This document shows positions 9,317-20,200 of a DNA stretch of 64,000 nucleotides, piece by piece. The translations under genes were made by a program, and so were the position numbers. Below the pieces are notes generated by a model. It saw only the letters and a program-made list of their open reading frames with translations, was not told the origin of the DNA and did not search any database. How positions within the stretch are numbered: position 1 is the stretch's first letter; every line of letters begins with the position of its first letter. Source of the DNA: Macrostomum hystrix (Eukaryota > Platyhelminthes > Macrostomidae); the NCBI GenBank assembly GCA_950097015.1, contig CATNEN010000038.1, positions 5,749,001-5,813,000 of the forward strand, in the 5' to 3' direction.

Positions 9317-12300
9317 ATGAACTGGGATAAATTGCAAATACTACAGACAATTGCTTGGCTTTCGCTCTGCGCCACTTGTATTTTCGGTAAGCCTTCGAAT
9401 GAATAAAGTTACATGCATGAACATTGGAATCTACGAGTAGAAACTGAAGAGACGCAAATGCCCATAACAACTTTTAAAATTTTAAATTTTGAAAATCTGT
9501 TGCACGATAGGGAAGTTATCAGTGTTTTTCTCCCAGTGATGCATCCGAGTTTCCTATCTGCCCGGTGTCTTTTCGGGACAGCCTACACTGGTCTGGAAAA
9601 TGGGGATTTGTCAAGGAATTTTCTCTCCAGTTTTTAGATTCAGAGCTTCATGCTAAATGCAATGGTATAAATGAAAGACTGTTATTAATTAACAAAATTG
9701 GTAACTGCTATTATTAGCTAGACACTGTGCTTGTTCGCGTCTACTCCAAGTAGGTCTCAGCAAATATGCTTCCGGATGTAAAAGTGTGTACTTGTTCACA
9801 TTTGCAGCCCTGGAAATACAAAACGACGCCTGGCCATGTTTTCAATCGAGCCTGACCGAAGGAGACCTGACTAATCTGCTGAATCCCCGACCTAGTGCGG
9901 ACTTGACACTGCTGCTAAACCTACCTTTCGGCTACGTGTTCTGCTCGCCTACCAAGTATAGGTTTGCAACTCTTAGTACTTGTATATGTTTTCAGTCCTT
10001 CAGCCAGATCCTCAAGTGACCGCATGGTTCTCCCAGATCCCATTAACATCTACCAGATCCTCAGGTGACTGTTCCCCCAGATCCTCAGGTGACTGTTCTC
10101 CCAGATCCTCAGGTGACTGTTCCCCCAGATCCTCAGGTGACTGTTCTCCCAGATCCCATGGACATCTACCAGATCCTCAGGTGACTGTTCCCCCAGATCC
10201 TCAGGTAACTGTTCCCCCAGATCCTCAGGTGACTGTTCTCCCAGATCCCATGGACATCTCCCAGATCCTCAGGTGACTGTTCTCCCAGATCCTCAGGTGA
10301 CTGTTCCCCCAGATCCTCAGGTGACTGTTCTCCCAGATCCTCAAGTGACTGTTCCCCAGATCCTCAGATGACTGTTCTCCCAGATCCTCAGGTGACTGTT
10401 CTCCCAGATCCTCAGGTGACTATTCTCCCAGATCCTCAGGTGACTGTTCTCCCAGATCCTCAGGTGACTGTTCTCCCAGATCCTCAGGTGACTGTTCCCC
10501 CAGATCCTCAGGTGACTGTTCTCCCAGATCCTCAGGTGACTGTTCTCCCAGATCCTCAGGTGACTGTTCTCCCAGATCCTCAGGTGACTGTTCCCCCAGA
10601 TCCTCAGGTGACTGTTCTCCCAGATCCTCAGGTGACTGTTCTCCCAGATCCTCAGGTGACTGTTCTCCCAGATCCTCAGGTGACTGTTCCCCCAGATCCT
10701 CAGGTGACTGTTCTCCCAGATCCTCAGGTGACTGTTCTCCCAGATCCTCAGGTGACTGTTCTCCCAGATCCTCAGGTGACTGTTCTCCCAGATCCTCAGG
10801 TGACTGTTCCCCCAGATCCTCAGGTGACTGTTCTCCCAGATCCCATGGACATCTACCAGATCATCAGGTGACTGTTCTCCCAGATCCCATGGACATCTAC
10901 CAGATCATCAGGTGACTGTTCTCCCAGATCCTCAGGTGACTGTTCTCCCAGATCCTCAGGTGACTGTTCCCCCAGATCCTCAGGTGACTGTTCCCCCAGA
11001 TCCTCAGGTGACTGTTCCCCCAGATCCTCAGGTGACTGTTCCCCCAGATCCTCAGGTGACTGTTCTCCCAGATCCCATGGACATCTACCAGATCCTCAGG
11101 TGACTGTTCTCCCAGATCCTCAGGTGACTGTTCTCCCAGATCCTCAGGTGACTGTTCCCCCAGATCCTCAGGTGACTGTTCTCCCAGATCCTCAGGTGAC
11201 TGTTCTCCCAGATCCTCAGGTGACTGTTCTCCCAGATCCTCAGGTGACTGTTCTCCCAGATCCCATAGACATCTACCAGATCCTCAGGTGACTGTTCCCC
11301 CAGATCCTCAGGTGACTGTTCCCCCAGATCCTCAGGTGACTGTTCCCCCAGATCCTCAGGTGACTGTTCCCCAGATCCTCAGGTGACTGTTCTCCCAGAT
11401 CCTCAGGTGACTGTTCCCCCAGATCCTCAGGTGACTGTTCTCCCAGATCCCATGGACATCTACCAGATCCTCAGGTGACTGTTCTCCCAGATCCTCAGGT
11501 GACTGTTCTCCCAGATCCTCAGGTGACTGTTCCCCCAGATCCTCAGTAACTGTTCCCCCAGATCCTCAGTAACTGTTCCCCCAGATCCTCAGGTAACTGT
11601 TCCCCCCAGATCCTCAGTAACTGTTCCCCCAGATCCTCAGTAACTGTTCCCCCAGATCCTCAGTAACTGTTCCCCCAGATCCTCAGTAACTGTTCCCCCA
11701 GATCCTCAGTAACTGTTCCCCCAGATCCTCAGTAACTGTTCCCCCAGATCCTCAGTAACTGTTCCCCCAGATCCTCAGGTAATTGTTCCCCCAGGTTTCC
11801 CGGACACCATAATACTAGACCCTTGGTGATAAAATCTCCCAGATCCTCAGCTGCCTGTACACCAAATCTATAGATGACTACTCCCAGATCCCCAGGACAT
11901 TCACTAAACCCAAAGTTGACGATTCTCCTAGATCCTTTCTGATAACAACTATCCCTATTCTGGGTCCTAATTAGTCCTAATAGTGATGAGAGTGATCTCC
12001 GTGGCATTACTCTCCAAGATCGGTTAAGACATCAATTATTTCAGGTTCATCAGCATCGGACCCTATATTAAGCGTCATCAGCTCAGACTAAACGCTTCGC
12101 AACCTTTCTTCGGAGGCCGTTCTTCAGCCGCCTTCAGTGACGATCCGGACCTTCTGGTCAAAGACGTCAGCTTCGCTTCGGAGAGCTTTGGTTTCGACTA
12201 TCTGGTTCATGAGTCGGATGGCCTGTTGGAGAATACCGAATACTTTGTGGCTTTCACAGGCTGCAGCAGTCCGCTGCTATGCAGGACGATTGTCCTGGCG

Positions 12301-14086
12301 AAATTCACCACAGTGAGACAGCGCGGCGGAGATGTGGACGACAAAAACTACCTGGTCAACTTGGTCATTCTCATAGCTATCTGCATAGCTTCCGTATTCA
12401 TTTTAGGAGTTTTTGCAAGTGGACTTGTATGGTTTTTTTGCTGCCGGTAGGTATAATCTGTTTCGCATTTTACTAATCCGTTTTTTTCAAACTAGTTTGT
12501 CATACAGGCAAGCATTAAGTGACAAAGCGGTTTGCGCGTTGCGAAGGGCAGATGTACACACCTGTATGCCTGCTTATGCCTGCTGTGTGCGTGTGTGCTC
12601 AGGAGTCAGCGAAATGGGCAGAATTGCCTCCACGCTGGCTGCAGGTCTAGTGTCACCAAATGATGTGCTAGGTGAACCCATGACTAATTTTTTTGTTTGT
12701 TATTTTTGCCTGACTAAACCCAATTACACAGGCGTGGAAGACTAATGGGCACAGCATTGCGTCGACTCAATGAATCTGGGAATTCACGGACAAGCCGATC
12801 GCAACAGTAAGTGAAAATTGTGGATTAGTCCATTAGTCTCCCTGTTTCACACTCGCACTAAATATTGCAGGCAAGATCGCGGTCTTGACATTTTGAGCTA
12901 TTCGAATCGCAATGAGCAGCCAGCAACTGCTGGGGCCGATGCAATTCAAATGGAAACGATTTCGTAAGTTGCAATTTTAGCATGCAGTCAGTCCTTTGAT
13001 ACTTCAGTACTCAGAATGAAGTATTTACAAATCCAAGTTATATTGAAGTCAAACAAAGGTTCCTAAGTTCAAATTAAGGTCTATGAGTTCAAACAAAGGT
13101 TCATGAGTTCCAACAAAGGTTCATGAGTTCAAACAAAGGTTCATGAGTTCAAACAAAGGTTCCTAAGTTCAAACTAAGGTCTATGAGTTCAAACAAAGGT
13201 TCATGAGTTCCAACAAAGGTTCATGAGTTCAAACAAAGGTTCATGAGTTCAAACAAAGGTTCCTAAGTTCAAACTAAGGTCTATGAGTTCAAACAAAGGT
13301 TCATGAGTTCCAACAAAGGTTCATGAGTTCAAACAAAGGTTCATGAGTTCAAACAAAGGTTCCTAAGTTCAAACTAAGGTCTATGAGTTCAAACAAAGGT
13401 TCATGAGTTCCAACAAAGGTTCATGAGTTCAAACAAAGGTTCATGAGTTCAAACAAAGGTTCATGAGTGCAAACAAAGGTTCCTAAGTTCAAACTAAGGT
13501 CTATGAGTTCAAACAAAGGTTCATGAGTTCCAACAAAGGTTTATTAATTCAAACAAAGGTTCATGAGTGCAAACAAAGGTTCATGAGTTCAAACAAAGGT
13601 TCATGAGTTCCAACAAAGGTTTATTAATTCAAACAAAGGTACATGAGTGCAAACAAAGGTTCATGAGTTCAAACAAAGGTTCATGAGTTCAAACAAAGGT
13701 TCATGAGTTCAAACAAAGGTTCATGAGTTCCAACAAAGGTTCATGAGTTCAAACAAAGGTTCATGAGTTCAAACAAAGGTTCATGAGTTCAAACAAAGGT
13801 TCATGAGTTCAAACAAAGGTTCATGAGTTCAAACAAAGGTTTATGAGTTCTAACAAAGGTTCCTTAGTTCAAACGATGCTTGTACGTCGATTCTCATCTC
13901 TTAAAAGTTTCAGCTCAACTGGAAGCGAAGAATCGGAAAGAAGGTCATCTGTCAAGTAAGACGAACCGCAGTTCTTCAGCTCGTATTTCTTATCTTCCAA
14001 ACTGCTGCCCCACTACACATATGGCACCTTCAAATTTCAGTATTAACAAATCCAGCAAGATAGTCAAGCAAGACAATATCGATTGA
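9317..14086 (+). CDS. type I membrane receptor paralogue A
   Basis: Seven exons (9317-9386, 9808-9955, 12045-12446, 12732-12806, 12871-12963, 13914-13955, 14041-14086) join in frame to 291 aa; intron 1 is phase 1, all others phase 2. Residues 1-24 are a signal peptide. The ectodomain shares NLLNPRPSADLTLLLNLPF, then FC, R.QLRLN and NTEYFVA..GC with B and C; the last part resembles the final strands of an FN3 domain. TM about 175-203, ending in CC (palmitoylation possible). The tail is basic near the membrane, Ser-rich distally, and lacks the YEQI-type motifs of B and C. I do not recognise a named family. Intron 2 (2089 nt) and intron 5 are filled with minisatellites, and intron 3 holds a SINE fragment. 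Confidence 0.78.
10015..11790 (+). repeat. 24-bp minisatellite in receptor A intron 2
   Basis: About 70 units of 24 bp on cccccagatcctcaggtgac plus tgtt, interspersed with a variant containing ccatggacatctac and a distal variant with cagtaactg. Each unit holds a C-rich tract ending in cccag and, 8 nt later, cag/gtgact, i.e. look-alikes of a 3' and a 5' splice site. Confidence 0.95.
12540..12675 (+). mobile_element. SINE-1 3' fragment in receptor A intron 3
   Basis: Matches the 3' half of the 16453 and 18778 SINE copies: gggcagatgtacacacctgt, gtgtgtgctcaggagtcagc, then ggctgcaggtctagtgtcac. The tRNA head and mid-body are missing. Confidence 0.75.
13040..13875 (+). repeat. 20-bp minisatellite in receptor A intron 5
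   Basis: About 41 units of aaacaaaggttcatgagttc with a 100-bp higher-order pattern (a five-unit block including tcctaagttc and ctatgagttc variants) repeated several times in the first half. Confidence 0.95.
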
Positions 14087-14439
14087 ACGTCCATTGTACA
14101 GGTAAAAACTGGCTGATTAGCGTAATACTCATCATTCAAAGCAGAGAAAATTGAGAGACAGTCCTGTCTTATAGCAACAGAATAACCCCTTTTTCATATG
14201 GAGCAAGCAAGGCTCAGAACTATTGCACGGCTAAACAATAGTGGCTTCTCGCTCGCTTCATTTCCAGTCCAGTACATTGTACGCAAGTCTATCCTAGGGC
14301 AATATACCACATCACACACCAACAGAGACAGGAGGTAGAACTTTTAGCTTGTTTTGCTGCCGTTTAAGAAGCTCATAACAAGGCACTAGTGTAGATTTAT
14401 GGGCGTACACAAGCGGTGTACACATTTGTAAGCATATAG

Positions 14440-14445
14440 AATAAA
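14440..14445 (+). terminator. candidate AATAAA polyadenylation signal of receptor A
   Basis: An AATAAA hexamer 354 nt after the receptor A stop and just before the 30-bp minisatellite that starts at 14516. The intervening sequence has no other gene features. Confidence 0.4.
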
Positions 14446-14515
14446 ATTTGCCTGACATCTATTGTCATCAGTCCGAGCTGTAAAGAGAGACTATCAAAAA
14501 CTATAGATGGTTTTA

Positions 14516-15360
14516 GAAGAGTGACTGAAGCTGGGAACAGTTTGGGAAGAGTGACTGAAGCTGAGAACAGTTTGGGAAGAGTGACTGAAGCTGAGAACAG
14601 TTTGGGAAGAGTGACTGAAGCTGAGAACAGTTTGGGAAGAGTGACTGAAGCTGAGAACAGTTTGGGAAGAGTGACTGAAGCTGAGAACAGTTTGGGAAGA
14701 GTGACTGAAGCTGAGAACAGTTTGGGAAGAGTGACTGAAGCTGAGAACAGTTTGGGAAGTGTAACTGAAGCTGAGAACAGTTTGGGATGAGTGACTGAAG
14801 CTGAGAACAGTTTGGGAAGCGTGACTGAAGCTGAGAACAGTTTGGGAAGAGTGACTGAAGCTGAGAACAGTTTGGGAAGAGTGACTGAAGCTGAGAACAG
14901 TTTGGGAAGTGTGACTGAAGCTGAGAACAGTTTGGGAAGAGTGACTGAAGCTGAGAACAGTTTGGGAAGAGTGACTGAAGCTGAGAACAGTTTGGGAAGC
15001 GTGACTGAAGCTGAGAACAGTTTGGGAAGAGTGACTGAAGCTGAGAACAGTTTGGGAAGATTGACTGAAGCTGAGAACAGTTTGGGAAGTGTGACTGAAG
15101 CTGAGAACAGTTTGGGAAGAGTGACTGAAGCTGAGAACAGTTTGGGAAGAGTGACTGAAGCTGAGAACAGTTTGGGATGAGTGACTGAAGCTGAGAACAG
15201 TTTGGGAAGAGTGACTGAAGCTGAGAACAGTTTGGGAAGAGTGACTGAAGCTGAGAACAGTTTGGGAAGAGTGACTGAAGCTGAGAACAGTTTGGGATGA
15301 GTGACTGAAGCTGAGAACAGTTTGGGATGAGTGACTGAAGCTGAGAACAGTTTGGGAAGA
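14516..15360 (+). repeat. 30-bp minisatellite family M30, array 1
   Basis: Twenty-eight units of 30 bp, core gtgactgaagctgagaacag followed by tttgggaaga, highly homogeneous. The same unit recurs at 20831-21530 in this orientation and at 17310-18292 inverted. Long ORFs on both strands are by-products of the period being a multiple of 3. Confidence 0.96.
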
Positions 15361-15739
15361 GAGCCCAATAACAAAAATGGCAGTAACAGACAGTCTGACA
15401 CCGCCCTGAAATTTCAGATTGTGTCCCACCTGAGCTGTTCCGATTTTTCCCCGCGACATCTGAGCCAAGTCACCTCTGCGAATTGCGTTAGGATTTCTTG
15501 TGCAGGATTACTTGATAAACGATGTTTTCTGCCATCCAAACTTTGCACTTTTTAAATATACACACTTCAAAGAGCTGTAATCACACAGCTCTGAATTTAC
15601 AAAGGAGGATTTTAATGTATTAATAACGTGTCTATAGTATCATTTAGTGTGTCATTTACTGGTCCGCTGGAGCATTATCGATCCAAACACTTAAGAATTA
15701 AGAATACAATACATAATATTTATTAAACAATAATAGCTG

Positions 15740-15896
15740 TTACGACTTTATATTGGTGGTTTTTGACACCAAACTTTCCGAAGAGAACCGTTGAATATCT
15801 TGACGTTGCCGATGTTTTGTGATTCTGAAAGTTGTCTCATCGGATAGAAGGGAAATCTTATTTCGCTGACTATTTTCATGGCGGTTTGTTTGTGAG
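15740..15896 (+). repeat. unclassified dispersed repeat, copy 1
   Basis: Shares an alignable stretch with 39405-39550: tatattggtgg.ttttg.cacca, then accgttgaatatct, cgatgt/cgatgtc, cattttatgatt-like and catggcg. About 140 bp, clearly diverged, no coding capacity seen. Both copies lie in the same orientation relative to the window. Confidence 0.6.
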
Positions 15897-15964
15897 ATTT
15901 TGTGAGATTTTGTGAGATTTTGTGAGATTTTGTGAGATTTTGTGAGATTTTGTGAGATTTTGTT
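15893..15964 (+). repeat. 11-bp direct repeat x6
   Basis: Six copies of tgtgagatttt following directly on the dispersed repeat. The surrounding sequence (15965-16450) is unique and has no supported gene. Confidence 0.9.
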
Positions 15965-16452
15965 GTGCGCCGTAAAGGTATGCATACTGCGTGTGTTGCA
16001 GGACCCACAATCTTCCAAATCATTTTTCTTCGTGACTTCTCTGCCCCGTTCCGTCTTAAGTGCGCTGCGCCCTCCCGACGCAGTCTGGCCAGCCCTCCAA
16101 TCCGGTTCTCCGGCTAGGCTTGTTCTCGCTTAGCCGGAGTTATCTGATTGGTTGGAGCTTAGGGTCGAACTAAAGCTCCCTTCATCTGAGAAGTCTGAGG
16201 ATTCAGATGTGTATCATGCATTCATATGACAGTTTTCATACGACGTATATTGACAGTTTTCACGTTGCTGGATCATTATGACTTCATAGTGACTTATCTA
16301 TCACATTTTGACTACATGTCACTACTATTACATTGTACATGGTCAACCAAAACAGGTATTCGTGGCGTACAAATCACTGTACTGTGTATGGCCACGTACG
16401 CTCGTAAATTTTGTGCATAAATTTGGCATGATATAAGATAGGCTACTTAGGA

Positions 16453-16770
16453 GAGGTGAGTGGCCGAGCGGTTAACGCGTTCGACTCTCGCACTAATATT
16501 CCTGAGTTCGATTCCGCGGCGAGGCCACATTCATTTGGGGCGTAGCCGTGGAGAGAATGCTTGGGGGCTTGTCGTGCAATTTAGCATGCTTGAGGGCCAA
16601 CCTCCATGGCACTGGGAGAGTGTACACTGCCTGACGGTAAGAAAGTCAGGCCAGATGTACACACCTGTGTGCTTCTGTGCTCAGGAGTCAACGAATTGAG
16701 GCAGAACTGCCTCCTCTGACTGCGGGTCTAGTGTCACTAAATGGTGTGCCATTGCCCGCCCATCACACAC
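16453..16770 (+). mobile_element. SINE-1, tRNA-headed full-length copy
   Basis: Starts with a tRNA-like head carrying an A box (gtggccgagcggtt) and a B box (gagttcgattccg), as in a Ser/Leu-type tRNA. The body follows: catttggggcg.agccg, ttgtcgtgcaattt, gagggccaacctcc, agtgtacactgcctgacg, cagatgtacacacctgtgtg, ctcaggagtcaacg, ctagtgtcact. At least eight other copies or fragments lie in this window. It is a polymerase-III-type retroposon, not a tRNA gene, because the 3' acceptor half is replaced by SINE body. Confidence 0.82.
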
Positions 16771-17215
16771 ATACATACAATGAAACATACCGAGGATCTA
16801 CGTTATTATCACGTTTTGGTACTTCACTATACCTGTGCCAGTATTAGCAGCCGCAGCCCCCATATGTCTAATAATTTCACAACCTTGTCTAGTGTAAAAA
16901 TGAATTTCAGTGCTGCTGCTAGTGGTATACAATTAGTTGCAGCATCGGCTTTTGTCTGCCTAGCACACCCTACTAGCATGATAAAAGTATGTCTGATGCC
17001 GCGACAACAATGCACAATCTAGCTAACTCAATTCTTTCTACCTTTTTAGTAAATTCTGCTGCTATAATGTAGCTCTTGGTAATTGCTTTTTGGAATTTCG
17101 TCAACATCTTTTTGATCCGCCAGTGTAAAACGCATGAGCGGCAGGATCTAGCACATTTTTACAGTTGAAGCTAAAACTCTAGAATCGAAATAACCCCAAT
17201 TGAAAAATTATCCGC
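16771..17215. other. unassigned interval before receptor B
   Basis: No supported gene. Presumably contains the promoter and 5' UTR of receptor B; I see no clear TATA box or CCAAT array like the one at 3038. Confidence 0.35.
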
Positions 17216-20200
17216 ATGCCTTCAGCAATCAGCAGCAGATTGACCAGAACAGCAGCCCTGGTCACACTTCTCACACAATTACTGCTGCCTGGTGAGTTTT
17301 TTTCTGTTCTCAGCTTCAGTCACACTTCCCAAACTGTTCTCAACTTCAGTCACTCTTCCCAAACTGTTCTCAGCTTCAGTCACTCATCCCAAACTGTTCT
17401 CAGCCTCAGTCACTCTTCCCAAACTGTTCTCAGCTTCAGTCACACTTCCCAAACTGTTCTCAGCTTCAGTCACACTTCCAAAACTGTTCTCAGCTTCAGT
17501 CACTCTTCCCAAACTGTTCTCAGCTTCAGTCACTCTTCCCAAACTGTTCTCAGCTTCAGTCACACTTCCCAAACTGTTCTCAGCTTCAGTCACTCTTCCC
17601 AAACTGTTCTCAGCTTCAGTCACACTTCCCAAACTGTTCTCAGCTTCAGTCACACTTCCAAAACTGTTCTCAGCTTCAGTCACACTTCCCAAACTGTTCT
17701 CAGCTTCAGTCACTCTTCCCAAACTGTTCTCAGCTTCAGTCACACTTCCCAAACTGTTCTCAGCTTCAGTCACACTTCCCAAACTGTTCTCAGCTTCAGT
17801 CACACTTCCCAAACTGTTCTCAGCTTCAGTCACACTTCCCAAACTGTTCTCAGCTTCAGTCACTCTTCCCAAACTGTTCTCAGCTTCAGTCACTCTTCCC
17901 AAACTGTTCTCAGCTTCAGTCACTCTTCCCAAACTGTTCTCAGCTTCAGTCACACTTCCCAAACTGTTCTCAGCTTCAGTCACTCTTCCCAAACTGTTCT
18001 CAGCTTCAGTCACTCTTCCCAAACTGTTCTCAGCTTCAGTCACTCTTCCCAAACTGTTCTCAGCTTCAGTCACTCTTCCCAAACTGTTCTCAGCTTCAGT
18101 TACACTTCCCAAACTGTTCTCAGCTTCAGTCACTCTTCCCAAACTGTTCTCAGCTTCAGTTACACTTCCCAAACTGTTCTCAGCTTCAGTCACACTTCCC
18201 AAACTGTTCTCAGCTTCAGTCACTCTTCCCAAACTGTTCTCAGCTTCAGTCACTCTTCCCAAACTGTTCTCAGCTTCAGTCACTCTTGCTAAACAGTCCC
18301 CAGTTATCCAGTTTTTCCTAAATTTAGTAATTAAGCATGTTAACGTTCCCTCTTACAGATATTATGGCTGGCTGAATGTAATTTATAGCGTACTGCTCTT
18401 TATCCTGCCTATTACTCAAAAAAGTTTCGCTGTATGTGTGATTCGTGCATCGCTCCTAGGCACACGTCAATACAAAGCGTTGGACTTAAAATTGAAACTC
18501 AATTCCTTCCGGTAGGTTAGGTCTGATATACTAGAAAAAAGTTTACAGTAGACATGGGGTTTGCTATTGTACAGCTTAACAATGCACCCAAAGCCTGAGA
18601 GCGTGAGGGCTTCTTGCAAGGGTCAGAGAAATTTCGCTACGAAGATTTCTGTCGATTTATTTTTAACTGATGAAAAAAGAGCAAATAATTTAATTTACCT
18701 ACTTACTCAGAGTGAGTAGCAGGCTCTTCTCGCTTAACCCACAATCTCTTTTTCCAGTATTGAATATCAAACTTTTGGCGGTGGGTGAAAGAGTGGTTCA
18801 TGCGTTTACCTCCCGCACCAATGTCCCTGATCTCGATTCCGTTGCGAGGCCACATTTATTTGGGGCGCAGCCGCGCTGAGAAGGCTTGGGAGTTTGTCGT
18901 CCAATTTACGCCCTTGAGGGCCAACCTCCAAGGCACAGTGAGACTGTACACTGCTTGACGATGAGAAAGTCAGGGCAGATGTACACATGTGTGAGCGTAT
19001 GCCTGCTTACAGTATCTGTGCGTGTGTGTGCTCAGGAGTCAGCGAATTGCCTCCTTGCTGGCTGCAGGTCTAGTGTCACCATGATGTGCCACTGCCTTCA
19101 GCCCTCCTGCAAGTATTATTATTACTATTAATTATGACTATGTACAAATTTCGTCTATGGTAATGAGAGCAGCTGCGATACTCGACGCCCAGACTTATAT
19201 AAGCCAGTCACAAGCCGAATCGCATGTTGAAATTCAAATATTGATTGTCAAAAGCCGTGAAAACTCAGCCACTCCACAATATCCATTCCGCAGTTGTGGC
19301 CCAGCAAGCTCCATGTATTGACCCGGCACTGACACCCGCTGACCTAGCAAATCAACTCAATCCCAGGCCCAGCAGTGACGTCAGCGTGCTGCTCAACCTG
19401 CCATTTAATCGCGTCTTCTGCTCAACAACCACCGCTGCCAGGTACCCGCTGCCATCTCAGGGTAATTTTATTCAGGACAATCTGTATCAAAATTATCCCT
19501 TGAACCTCCCACCCAGATTCCTGATCTTTGGCGACTGGTCCGAGCGGCACCAGCTGGATTTGACCGCAGGCCGATTAAACAATGACCAGACAAATGCTGA
19601 CGTCCACAGTCACACTGATTGGCGGGTTGTCAACGTCAGCAACGCGTCTTCGATGGCTGACTTCGACTTCCTTGTTGACGAGTCGCTGGGTCTCAGGGCA
19701 GGCGCTGAGTACTTTGTGGCTGTACGAGGCTGCAACAGTCGCTCGTGTGCCACGGTCGGAGTGACCAGGTTCACTTCAGCGGGCAGCAAGCCTGCTGCCG
19801 GTGACTCCACAGTCCTCATCATCATTGGTGTCTGCGGTGCAACTGTCTTCGCTGTGGCCCTCATTGTGATCGTTTTTGTGGTTCGCTACCGCATAGCCAA
19901 GTAATTATCTGAATCCATTGCTCTGATTTGCAACTGAAAAGTGGGGCACAGTTTAGGTGGAGTGACCAAGGATGTAGACAGTTTGGGTGGAGTGACCAAG
20001 GATGTAGACAGTTTGGGTGGAGTGACCAAGGATGTAGACAGTTTGGGTGGAGTGACCAAGGATGTAGACAGTTTGGGTGGAGTGACCAAGGATGTAGACA
20101 GTTTGGGTGGAGTGACCAAGGATGTAGACAGTTTGGGTGGAGTGACCAAGGATGTAGACAGTTTGGGTGGAGTGACCAAGGATGTAGACAGTTTGGGTGG

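Noticed and set aside
10368-11291. ORFs with an 8-residue repeat (VTVLPDPQ) that could pass for a structural or elastomer protein
   Set aside because: 24-bp intronic repeat in receptor A intron 2; the ORFs are interrupted and lack any unique flank with coding character.
14397-15468. Long minus-strand ORFs (over 320 codons) with 10-residue repeats
   Set aside because: Pure translation of the 30-bp minisatellite; the same peptides arise from the inverted array at 17310.
16453-16535. Possible Ser/Leu tRNA gene
   Set aside because: Good A and B boxes but the 3' acceptor half is replaced by a repeated body found at many loci; it is a SINE head.
17216-18515. ORFs of 358 and 407 codons running out of receptor B exon 1
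   Set aside because: After the donor at 17292 the sequence is minisatellite; the peptide repeats have no counterpart in receptors A or C.
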